Below, piece after piece: positions 1 to 5,668 of a stretch of DNA of 5,668 nt. The position numbers were made by a program, and so were the translations under genes. Source of the DNA: Dehalococcoidia bacterium (GTDB lineage: Bacteria; Chloroflexota; Dehalococcoidia; GIF9; UBA5620); the NCBI GenBank assembly GCA_016783225.1, contig JADHWZ010000137.1:1-5668 (forward strand), given 5' to 3'. The first letter of the stretch is position 1. The number at the start of each line of letters is the position of its first letter. Under the pieces are notes generated by a model, which saw nothing but the letters and a program-made list of their open reading frames with translations, was not told the origin of the DNA and ran no database searches.

Positions 1-40
1 TCCTTTTCACATCCCAGTCAGACAAATCAGACATATCCAT
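1..40 (-). CDS. 5' end of an unidentified leftward gene (partial)
   Basis: Only the first 13 codons are inside the window, reading MDMSDLSDWDVKR before the left edge. The start is supported by a strong ribosome binding site (GAGAGGAGA, plus positions 51-59), about nine bases before the ATG at 40. An in-frame stop a short way upstream rules out a longer product. A second in-frame ATG at 34 is possible but lies farther from the ribosome binding site. Thirteen residues do not identify a family. The nearby direct repeats at 251-292 make an IS21-type transposase (IstA) a reasonable guess, since such genes start near the element end, but that is inference from context only. Confidence 0.5.
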   Translation of the reverse strand, partial: MDMSDLSDWDVKR

Positions 41-225
41 AGTTAGCTTCTCCTCTCTAGCGGCTGATTACGCATCACAGCCATACGGACTGACTCTGAG
101 TTAGCCCAATCTGCTCCAAGCCAACAGGGGCGCCGGCAACCGCCACCAAACAGCGACCCCATTACCCCTATTTCATCTCATCTCCCTCTTTCCCCATGCC
201 ACCTGGCTATGCTGTACCTGCCCCG

Positions 226-254
226 ATTATACGACTAGCCAAGGACAAGTGAAA
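226..254 (-). promoter_or_regulatory. possible sigma70-type promoter for the leftward gene
   Basis: On the minus strand a perfect TATAAT (231 to 226) is preceded by 17 bases and then TTTCAC (254 to 249), a weak match to the -35 consensus. It points at the gene starting at 40, which would give a leader of about 180 bases. The -35 overlaps the inner copy of the direct repeat at 251-292. The -10 box is convincing and the -35 is not. Confidence 0.3.
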
Positions 255-292
255 TAGCCCTTTAGTAACAGGCGGAATAGCCATTTGGTAAC
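251..292. repeat. 19-bp imperfect direct repeat, possible IS21-type terminal repeats
   Basis: Two copies, 251-269 and 274-292, agree at 16 of 19 positions with the shared pattern AATAGCC-TTT-GTAAC, and their starts are 23 bp apart. Direct subterminal repeats of this size near an element end are typical of the IS21 family, where they bind the transposase. The placement, behind a leftward gene start at 40, fits one end of such an element. The exact element end and any target duplication were not found. Unrelated operator-like repeats are the alternative. Confidence 0.4.
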
Positions 293-405
293 CCATTATC
301 GATTGTGTGGCTTTTCGAGCAAGGGCAGGCCAAATATACCCGTCCAGATTTCTGTTGCTAAGAACAGTTTATATGGGGCTCTCCCAATAACACCAAACGC
401 TGAGA

Positions 406-459
406 TGGACTCCTGTCCGCTTAGTGACTGTGGCGTATGTTCGGACGTTTAGGAGTCTA
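406..459. repeat. imperfect inverted repeat (long stem-loop)
   Basis: GACTCCT (408-414) pairs with AGGAGTC (451-457), and directly inside it GTCCG (415-419) pairs with CGGAC (442-446). This leaves a four-base bulge (GTTT, 447-450) and a 22-base loop. The outer helix can be extended by one U-A and one G-U pair. No T-run follows on either side, so it is not a plain intrinsic terminator. It overlaps the presumed outer end of the IS remnant. Its role is unknown. Confidence 0.4.
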
Positions 460-1659
460 CACCGAACCAACAAGTAATGATCCGTGAAGTAAGCACTGGG
501 GAAACCAGCTGCGGTTTATGTAGGGTGAAGTCCCATCGGTTTTCCAGACAATCGAGACAGGGTTTGCAGACAAATGATACGGGAGCCTACTTGATGGAAA
601 AATGCAGCTTAATCAGCAGCTTCTCAGTGAGGAGTCCAACCAGAGTCTGCTTGAAAGCCATGCTTCTGTCTGTTTCTCTGTACCACGCCCTGAAGCTCTC
701 CTTAAGCACCCATGCCCTCTTCAGTTCAGGATAATGGTAGAATAATGTAGCCTTTCCTTTGCCCAACCAGCAAGCCTCTCAGCTCCCTTAAGCAGGATAT
801 ATCCATTCTTGAATAGATCCTTTCTCTTCCCCTTTCCACGCCCGCCCTGCAGCCTGCTCCTCACCTTATCCAGAGCACCATTGATATGCCTGATGACGAG
901 GAACTCATCCGCTATTATCTTTGCCCGGGGCAAGCACATCTGCACTGCCTGACGGAAAGCTTCGCGCATATCCATCGTCACCCCCCTGACTCTCTCCGGC
1001 TCTGCAAGTGTATCCAGATAATCTTCCACCTTCTGCTGCCCTTGTCCTTCTACCACCCCCAATACTTCTCCCTCCACCAGGTTGCAAATGGCTGTGTGAT
1101 ATAGGCGGCGCCGCCTGACTGAGAATTCATCCAGGCCCATGAACTCCGGTGTCTCTTTCGCTCCCTTTGCTTCAAGTCTCTTCCCTATCTCTTCAGCCAC
1201 ACATCTCCTCACCAGTCCTTCTCCAGCCAACTCCTCCTGCGCTGTCCTCCTCACCGCCTGATGAAGCGCCTCCTGGAACCAAAGACCTCATCTGGCTCAG
1301 TGAACACCTTGCCGCATAAAAGACATCGAAACCGTCGTTTTATTAGCACCAGGAATACTGTCTTATCCCTCAGCCTCCTATCCTGTTTACACTGCCGCCT
1401 TCTATCGTGTTCCTTGGCGGTTACTCTACCGCATCGGGGACAGCTCACGTCTCCCCGCCGATAGATCACCGCGACCTCAAAATGATTCTCCGTTTCCTTC
1501 TGCTCCAGAATCCTGAGTTGTGGCAATCCCAATGCCACTGCGATACAATCATCCTGCACCCGTTTGCATCTCCTTTGCTTTGAGTTTCTCTAACCCCAAG
1601 GCTACAGAGGTCGGCGGGTGCTTTCAACTAGCCATTTTCACACAAAACAGTGTAGACCC
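453..1659 (-). mobile_element. candidate ISL3-family insertion sequence, degenerate
   Basis: The element is defined by the decayed transposase at 587-1559 and by an inward-facing octamer GTCTACAC at 455-462 and, on the minus strand, 1657 to 1650. Around the octamers the ends read GGAGTCTACACC and GGGTCTACACTG. ISL3 elements carry terminal inverted repeats, and a length near 1.2 kb is somewhat short for the family, in keeping with internal loss. Outside the octamer the two ends diverge quickly, and no 8-bp target duplication was found at these borders. The boundaries are therefore provisional, while the presence of an ISL3 remnant is firm. Confidence 0.45.
587..1559 (-). pseudogene. ISL3-family transposase, frameshifted
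   Basis: This is a DDE transposase that would move the surrounding insertion sequence, now broken into three frames. Piece one (1559-1251, 102 codons, GTG start with AAAGGAG upstream) is the zinc-finger N-terminus, with C40-x2-C43 and C79-x2-C82 and the family's RRFRC..CGKVFTE stretch. Piece two (1254-721) is in another frame. It carries the catalytic part, with the first Asp in GLDEFS (codon 42), the second in TMDMREAF (codon 95) and the family stretch IADEFLVIRHIN, where the usual FHV reads FLV. Near 740 one base appears lost. The next frame continues with YHYPELKRAW and WVLKE, which holds the expected Glu, and stops at 587. The join at 1251-1254 is a four-base GTGA overlap, and the helix-turn-helix linker there looks short. 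The C-terminal part of the family (iTNg-EgiN-like) was not found. The gene is almost certainly non-functional. Confidence 0.88.
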
Positions 1660-1674
1660 GCCAAAGAGCGAGTA

Positions 1675-1703
1675 TTGCAAGTCAAATGGCGTGTATGTAT
1701 AAT
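1675..1703 (+). promoter_or_regulatory. sigma70-type promoter for the DUF1616 gene
   Basis: TTGCAA (1675-1680) and a perfect TATAAT (1698-1703) are separated by exactly 17 bases. Transcription would begin near 1710, only about ten bases before the ATG at 1720. That ATG has no Shine-Dalgarno sequence, so the message would be close to leaderless. The promoter lies just outside the presumed IS end at 1659. Confidence 0.55.
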
Positions 1704-1719
1704 CTGCATCAGCCATAGA

Positions 1720-3267
1720 ATGAAACTCGATAACCGGAAGATCCTCATTGGCGTAATTGCCCTCACCTTGCTTCTGTTTCCCGTAGTCGCCTTCAGCACG
1801 GGACCATTGCGGATTGCCTTGGGCCTCCTCTTTATTATCTTCTTCCCCGGCTACACTTTGCTCTCGGCCCTGTTCCCCAGGCAAGACAGCCTCAGCGGCG
1901 TCGAGCGGCTGGCCCTGAGCTTTGGCTTGAGCATTGCTGTTGTTCCCCTTATCGGGCTCGTCCTCAACTATACTCCGTGGGGGATCAGGCTCTATCCTAT
2001 CCTCATCTCCATTACCCTGTTCATTTTCATTACATCGGCTGTCGGCTGGTATCGGCAGCGAAAACTACCAGCAGCCGAACGCTTCAGCGTTACCTTTAAG
2101 GCCAGCGCCATTAACTGGGTAGGCATCAGCAAACTGGATAGAGGCTTGTCTGTCTTGCTGGTGGTGGCTATAGTGGCAGCTTTGGTTTCCCTTGGCTATG
2201 CTGTAGCTGCGCCAAAGCAGGGAGAAAGATTCAGCGAGTTCTACGTCCTCAATATCGAAGGCAAAGCTGAGGATTACCCGTGGCAGCTACTACTGGGTGA
2301 GCCAATTGAAGTAGTCATTGGCGTGGTGAACCACGAGCACCTGCCCACCAGCTACCAGGTGGCCATAACCATAGACGGCGTTGAGAAGAAGCGAGTGGAT
2401 ATCGCCGTGCTGGCTCATGAGGAGAAGTGGGAGAGGAGGGTGACTATCATTCCCCAAGTGGCTGGTGAAAAGCAGAGAGCGGGGTTCTATTTGTACAAGA
2501 ACGGCGAGGATGAACCTTATTTCGAGGACCCGCTCCACCTGTATGTCGACGTGGTCACATTCCTGGTGCTAAATGCAGAGGGTAAAGCTGGAGAATATGC
2601 AGAGGGACTTAGGCAAGGAGAGCCCGTTGAGCTAATCATAGGCATCGTCAATGATGAGTATGAGCCAGCGGGCTATCGGGTGGAGATAAGGACGGACGAC
2701 GCTTTGTACAAGGCGATAAGTAGCGATATGCTGGCCTACCGGGAGAAGTGGTGGCAGACAATCAGTTTCGTTCCTTCGGTGCAGAAACAAGAACAGAAGA
2801 TAGAGGTCTGGCTATACAAGACTGGTGAGGCAAAACCTTACTTTGAAACCCCGTGGAGCATCAACATCGATGTCGCCCTTTATCCTCGCTATGTTATAGC
2901 CAAGCCACCGCCGGGTGACCGCTTCACCGAATTCTACGTTCTAAACGCGTTTGGCAAGAGTGATGTCTATCCCTGGCAGGTGAGCGTAGGAGAGCCTGTT
3001 GAGGTAATTGTCGGCATCGTCAATCACGAGTATGAGAGAGCAAGCTACCGGGTAGGCATAGACGTGAGTGGCATGCGCGTTGAAGAGGTAAGCACCGGGA
3101 CACTCAGTCACCGGGACAACCGGGAGGAAAGGGTCAGCTTTACCCCCGGCAAGCCGGGCAAGCAACAGAAGGTGGAATTCTGGCTGTACAAGAACGGTGA
3201 GGCTGAGCCTTGCCATGAAGAGCCGGTTTACTTCTATATTGATGTTGATGTCGTTCTTCCATGGTAG
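1720..3267 (+). CDS. DUF1616 family membrane protein with three tandem extracytoplasmic repeats
   Basis: This is a 515-residue envelope protein of unknown biochemical role. Hydrophobic segments lie at about residues 8-25, 29-51, 63-84, 89-110 and 142-164. The rest is a soluble region, probably outside the membrane. That region contains three related domains, at about 166-278, 279-386 and 397-510, each with FxVLNxxGK, then GEPVEVIxGIVNxEYE, then LYKxGExxPY. The family, as I know it, has an N-terminal membrane part and normally one such domain, so this protein is enlarged. Domains one and three share RFxEFYVLN and YPWQ and are closer to each other than to domain two. The start at 1720 is chosen because residues encoded farther upstream (from the GTG at 1618) read through the IS end and have no family character. 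No Shine-Dalgarno is visible, but a promoter sits right upstream. Its neighbours are sugar-nucleotide genes, which suggests a cell-surface glycan role by context only. Confidence 0.85.
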   Translation: MKLDNRKILIGVIALTLLLFPVVAFSTGPLRIALGLLFIIFFPGYTLLSALFPRQDSLSGVERLALSFGLSIAVVPLIGLVLNYTPWGIRLYPILISITLFIFITSAVGWYRQRKLPAAERFSVTFKASAINWVGISKLDRGLSVLLVVAIVAALVSLGYAVAAPKQGERFSEFYVLNIEGKAEDYPWQLLLGEPIEVVIGVVNHEHLPTSYQVAITIDGVEKKRVDIAVLAHEEKWERRVTIIPQVAGEKQRAGFYLYKNGEDEPYFEDPLHLYVDVVTFLVLNAEGKAGEYAEGLRQGEPVELIIGIVNDEYEPAGYRVEIRTDDALYKAISSDMLAYREKWWQTISFVPSVQKQEQKIEVWLYKTGEAKPYFETPWSINIDVALYPRYVIAKPPPGDRFTEFYVLNAFGKSDVYPWQVSVGEPVEVIVGIVNHEYERASYRVGIDVSGMRVEEVSTGTLSHRDNREERVSFTPGKPGKQQKVEFWLYKNGEAEPCHEEPVYFYIDVDVVLPW

Positions 3268-3268
3268 A

Positions 3269-3334
3269 CCGCTGGAGACGCCGGCAACACACCGCAAGGA
3301 ATCATATGAACGCACGGCGCACGAATCCCAGCGG
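3269..3334 (+). promoter_or_regulatory. nested inverted repeats in the leader of the dehydratase gene
   Basis: CCGCTGG (3269-3275) pairs perfectly with CCAGCGG (3328-3334), and inside it CGCCG (3279-3283) pairs with CGGCG (3315-3319). A third small stem, TCTCC-CGG-GGAGA (3346-3358), covers the ribosome binding site of the next gene. No T-run follows, so this is not a standard terminator. A leader structure is plausible, but stems this short also occur by chance. Confidence 0.25.
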
Positions 3335-3341
3335 CCAATAA
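3306..3341 (+). CDS. possible 11-codon leader peptide
   Basis: A short ORF reading MNARRTNPSGQ starts at an ATG preceded by AAGGA with five bases between, a good ribosome binding site. It ends at TAA 24 bases before the dehydratase start and runs through the 3' arms of the nested inverted repeats. It could couple translation of the two genes or act as a leader. It shows no run of a single amino acid that would point to classical attenuation. It may be fortuitous. Confidence 0.2.
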   Translation: MNARRTNPSGQ

Positions 3342-3365
3342 GGGTTCTCCCGGGGAGATGAACGT

Positions 3366-4346
3366 ATGACGAAAGCACTTATAACAGGAATAACCGGATT
3401 TGCCGGTAGCCACCTGGCGGAATATCTTATAGCCAGGGGTGACGTTGAAGTAGTCGGCATGATGAGATGGCGGAGCAAGACGGAAAACATTGATAGCTTT
3501 AGACATAGACTGGAACTTGTGGAAGGTGACGTGAGGGACGCTCACTCCTTAGAAGAGATCATGCGAGCCGTAGCCCCGGATTACATTTTCCACCTTGCGG
3601 CGCAATCGTTTGTGCCCACGAGTTGGAAAGCACCGGCAGACACCTTTGAGACAAATGCCGTAGGCACGATCCACCTGCTTGAGGCAGCCAGGAGACTCAA
3701 GCCGGACGCCGTATTTCACACAGCTGGCTCTTCTGAGGAGTATGGTTTGGTTCACACAAACGAGCTGCCAATCCGGGAAACAAATCCGCTGAGACCGTTA
3801 TCCCCTTATGGGGTTTCCAAGGTTGCCGAGGATTTGCTGGGCTGGCAGTATTTCAAGTCCTACGGGTTGAGGGTCATCAGAACTCGAGCCTTCAATCACA
3901 CCGGGCCCAGGCGAGGAGAGGTTTTTGTGACTTCAAACTTCGCCAAGCAGGTCGCTGAAATAGAAAAGGGATTGAAGCCTCCTGTCATTTATGTAGGCAA
4001 CCTCGAAGCCCGCAGGGATTTCACCGATGTAAGAGACGTTGTAAGGGGATACTGGCTTGCCGCCACCAAGTGTGATTATGGCGAAGTGTATAACATCTGT
4101 TCTCAAAAGGCGAGAAGGATAAGAGACGTCCTGGATCTACTGCTGTCCGTGAGCAAAGTGAATGTAGAGGTAAAGCCAGACCCTTCCAGAATGAGGCCAG
4201 CCGATGTTGACGTCCTGGAAGGCGACTGCTCAGAATTCATAACAAAAACGGGTTGGAAGGCCGAGATACCTTTTGAGAAAACGATGGAGGACTTGTTGAA
4301 TTACTGGAGAGAAAGGGTGGGCGGAGTGCCGCCAACCACAACGTAG
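3366..4346 (+). CDS. gmd: GDP-mannose 4,6-dehydratase (extended SDR family; GDP-6-deoxy-D-mannose reductase is the alternative)
   Basis: This 326-residue cytoplasmic enzyme is predicted to convert GDP-D-mannose to GDP-4-keto-6-deoxy-D-mannose, the first step towards GDP-rhamnose, GDP-fucose and related 6-deoxyhexoses. The Rossmann motif GITGFAGSH (G8, G11, G14) binds NAD(P). HLAAQ lies at 76-80, and the active site has SSEEYG (S122, E124) and YGVSK (Y148, K152). E124 aligns with the catalytic Glu of dehydratases, and PRRGEVFVT (181-189) is dehydratase-like. FNHTGP and VGNLEARRDFTDVRDVV (about 210-226) resemble the reductase Rmd, and so does the length. The start is set by GGGGAG (3352-3357), eight bases upstream, and by MTKALITG being the normal beginning of the family. 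It follows the DUF1616 gene by 98 bp, probably co-transcribed. The SDR family is certain; the choice between dehydratase and reductase is not settled. Confidence 0.85.
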   Translation: MTKALITGITGFAGSHLAEYLIARGDVEVVGMMRWRSKTENIDSFRHRLELVEGDVRDAHSLEEIMRAVAPDYIFHLAAQSFVPTSWKAPADTFETNAVGTIHLLEAARRLKPDAVFHTAGSSEEYGLVHTNELPIRETNPLRPLSPYGVSKVAEDLLGWQYFKSYGLRVIRTRAFNHTGPRRGEVFVTSNFAKQVAEIEKGLKPPVIYVGNLEARRDFTDVRDVVRGYWLAATKCDYGEVYNICSQKARRIRDVLDLLLSVSKVNVEVKPDPSRMRPADVDVLEGDCSEFITKTGWKAEIPFEKTMEDLLNYWRERVGGVPPTTT

Positions 4347-4908
4347 TGACTAGCCAGGATTTGATCAGAGGGGCGGTATCCGGGGCGCCGTTCGCTGCCA
4401 TTCCCGAGTGGTTAACCCCCTTGGGCCTGGCATCTGGCATGGCAAAATAGCGGTGATCTACGGCGCCGGCATTCCAGGCGATATCGCCCGCCGGGCAGCC
4501 CCTGGAAAGCACCCCCTTGCAAGACCGAAAGGTATTGAGGCATAGTCCTCATTGTGCTATGCTAGTGAGCAATTCCGGCAGGAATGTCACGCTGCCTCCT
4601 CAGCAACATTCAAAGGAACATGTCATATCAGCTGAGGTGGTAAGCATTCTTAACCTGAAGGGCACTGTAGGTCAGAGCAGCATGGCTATGGACATCGGCG
4701 CAGTACTGGGCGTTGAAGCATCGCACTTGAGCGATTGACTCAGGAGTCCATGGAACGAATTGGCATACTCTGGACGCAGTCTGACTATATGATTGAGAAG
4801 GCCGGTGAGACGGATGAAAGAGAGCGCGGCATACTGGTTTAAGGCCTTGAGCACTGGGGATATGATGTGTAGTTGTCATCCTGTTTGCGCTCGGAGATAG
4901 CGAGACTA
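4347..4908 (+). other. 562-bp stretch without an intact gene, probably decayed coding sequence
   Basis: No ORF here resembles a protein family I recognise. Several short open pieces look protein-like but are broken. One, from about 4411 to 4545, contains GKIAVIYGAGIPGDIARR. One ends at 4738 with MDIGAVLGVEASHLSD. One, at 4750-4842, begins MERIGILWTQSDYMIEKAG. After its stop the same frame continues with GLEHWGYDV, followed by another stop. The last frame is the frame of the next gene. The stretch also holds the stem-loop at 4472-4507. I read it as remnants of one or more lost genes between the dehydratase and the nucleotidyltransferase. An ordinary spacer is the alternative. Confidence 0.4.
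4472..4507. repeat. compound inverted repeat / stem-loop downstream of the dehydratase gene
   Basis: TTCCAGG (4472-4478) pairs perfectly with CCTGGAA (4501-4507). Inside lies a small GCCC-GCC-GGGC hairpin, and overlapping the left arm is a perfect 12-bp palindrome, GGCGATATCGCC (4477-4488). It lies about 125 bases after the dehydratase stop and is not followed by a T-run. It may serve as a transcript-end or protein-binding structure. No second copy was seen in the window. Confidence 0.35.
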
Positions 4909-5668
4909 ATGAAAGCAGTCCTGATTTGTGGCGGCATCGGTAAGAGAATGGTGCCGATAACGAAAGACAAGACTTTGCTCAAGTTCAATGGTGAACCTCT
5001 TATTCTTCATCAAATCACCGCGGCCACAGAGGCTGGGCTGGATCAATTCGTGATTGTTGCCAGCCCGGATAATCTTGCTGACCTCAAGTCTGCTGTAGCG
5101 GGCGTCAGAGCCATAAACGTAGATTTTGCTGTGCAACAAAGGCCTCTGGGCATGGCTGACGCTCTTCTGTCTGCCTCCGCCTTGCTCGGCGACGAGCCCT
5201 TTATCCTGGTCAACTCAAATGATATCTTTGACACCTCAGCCTACGTTCAGCTTATCAATGAGTATCAGAGAAATAGCAGCTACTCTGGTTATCTCACCGC
5301 CCGCCAGGTGCAGGACTACTTTCCCGGCGGTTACCTGGTCGTAAATGACGATAGCGAAATAAGTCATATCGTTGAAAAACCACCGAAGGGAGAGGAACCC
5401 TCCCAACTGATAAATATCGTCATTCATCTCCATAATGAACCGCAACGGTTACTGGACTACCTGGCCAAGACCAGTTCCACTGCTGATGACGTTTATGAAA
5501 AAGCCCTCGGCCGAATGATTGACGATGGTTGCAACATGAAAGCTGTTGTTTACGGGGGAGCCTGGCAGGCCGTCAAGTATCCGTGGCATATCCTGCATGC
5601 CATGGACTATTTCCTGGGCCGGCTGACACACCGGATTTCGCCCACAGCTCAAATCTCGGAAATGGCTA
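4909..5668 (+). CDS. GlmU/RmlA-like sugar-1-phosphate nucleotidyltransferase, partial (runs off the right edge)
   Basis: The gene is open for 253 codons to the window end. The product would join a sugar 1-phosphate to an NTP to give an NDP-sugar in the cytoplasm. The N-terminal fold is clear: MKAVLICGGIGKRMVPIT (1-18) is the nucleotide-binding G-G-x-G-x-R-x-x-P-x-T signature, and GEPLILHQI and AGLDQFVIV follow. LGMADAL matches the base-recognition loop, NSNDIFD supplies the metal-binding Asp, and HIVEKP is the sugar-binding motif. The last residues, RISPTAQISEMA, look like the first turn of a left-handed beta-helix, as in GlmU or archaeal two-domain enzymes. The substrate cannot be told. The usual x-P-K-x-LL after the signature is altered to KDKTLLKF. 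The start is supported by the family's MKAV beginning; GGAG (4893-4896) lies 12 bases upstream, which is rather far. It follows a decayed stretch, so it may not share a transcript with the dehydratase. Confidence 0.85.
   Translation, partial: MKAVLICGGIGKRMVPITKDKTLLKFNGEPLILHQITAATEAGLDQFVIVASPDNLADLKSAVAGVRAINVDFAVQQRPLGMADALLSASALLGDEPFILVNSNDIFDTSAYVQLINEYQRNSSYSGYLTARQVQDYFPGGYLVVNDDSEISHIVEKPPKGEEPSQLINIVIHLHNEPQRLLDYLAKTSSTADDVYEKALGRMIDDGCNMKAVVYGGAWQAVKYPWHILHAMDYFLGRLTHRISPTAQISEMA

Larger units (their letters stand above)
41..586. other. gene-free stretch between two mobile-element remnants
   Basis: I found no convincing coding region here on either strand. It holds the 5' flank of the leftward gene, the direct repeats at 251-292, a small hairpin at 352-367 (CTGTT, six-base loop, AACAG), the larger imperfect hairpin at 406-459 and a short hairpin GGG-TGAAGT-CCC at 523-534. 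The part from about 453 to 586 is probably the 3' non-coding end of the ISL3-type element. Confidence 0.5.

Noticed and set aside
523..534. GGGTGAAGTCCC as a sign of a group II intron
   Set aside because: No reverse transcriptase, no domain V and no intron 5' end were found nearby.
477..734. Rightward ORF of 85 codons
   Set aside because: It lies antisense to the C-terminal part of the transposase remnant (YHYPELKRAW, WVLKE on the minus strand) and has no family character.
721..1254. GTG at 1254 as an independent start of a second transposase protein
   Set aside because: The zinc-finger and catalytic parts belong to one protein in the ISL3 family, so a frameshift is a simpler explanation than a separate gene.
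1618..1719. Upstream in-frame GTG extension of the DUF1616 gene
   Set aside because: The extra 34 residues are read from the presumed IS end and from the promoter itself, and the membrane protein begins normally at 1720.
3268..3365. Intrinsic terminator between the DUF1616 and dehydratase genes
   Set aside because: The stems are short or widely spaced and no T-run follows.
2941..3378. Leftward ORF of 145 codons
   Set aside because: It is antisense to the third repeat of the DUF1616 gene and shows no recognisable protein pattern.
4237..4512. Leftward ORF of 91 codons overlapping the end of the dehydratase gene
   Set aside because: It overlaps a well-supported gene by more than 100 bases, matches no family I know and has no evident ribosome binding site.
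4517..4738. Rightward ORF of 73 codons
   Set aside because: The first half has no protein character and only the end looks protein-like; I treat it as part of the decayed stretch instead of a gene.

Overview
The window looks like an accessory, surface-polysaccharide type region of a bacterial chromosome in which insertion-sequence remnants lie beside nucleotide-sugar genes. Bacterial expression signals are visible: a good -35/-10 pair at 1675-1703 and Shine-Dalgarno sequences ahead of several starts. A membrane-anchored DUF1616 protein next to a GDP-mannose dehydratase and a GlmU/RmlA-like nucleotidyltransferase is the kind of set I associate with Chloroflexota (Dehalococcoidia-like) or with archaea. 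The promoter and ribosome-binding signals favour bacteria. The taxonomic guess is weak.

Left part (1-1660): this is mobile-element territory. A leftward gene starts at 40 and leaves the window after 13 codons. Behind it are a possible promoter and a 19-bp imperfect direct repeat (251-292) that resembles the subterminal repeats of IS21-type elements. From 587 to 1559 on the minus strand lies a decayed ISL3-family transposase. It keeps the zinc-finger N-terminus and the D, D and E catalytic motifs, but it is split over three reading frames. A pair of inward-facing GTCTACAC octamers at 455-462 and 1650-1657 may mark the ends of the element. The stretch from 41 to 586 holds no intact gene.

Middle and right part (1661-5668): three rightward genes. 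The first (1720-3267) is a DUF1616 membrane protein with about five transmembrane segments and, unusually, three tandem copies of its outer domain. Its promoter lies just outside the presumed IS end and would give an almost leaderless transcript. The second (3366-4346) is an extended short-chain dehydrogenase of the GDP-mannose 4,6-dehydratase/reductase group, preceded by a 98-bp leader with a short upstream ORF and nested inverted repeats. After a gene-free, apparently decayed 560-bp stretch comes the third (4909 to the window end), a sugar-1-phosphate nucleotidyltransferase whose left-handed beta-helix domain appears to begin at the edge of the window.

Taken together, the two enzymes would make activated sugars (GDP-6-deoxyhexose and a second NDP-sugar) for a cell-surface glycan. 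The DUF1616 protein, with its large extracytoplasmic part, is a plausible envelope partner. That functional link rests on gene order only. I see no CRISPR array, tRNA or rRNA gene, and no clearly new defence or mobile system. The triple-repeat DUF1616 protein and the IS-junction promoter are the most unusual items.
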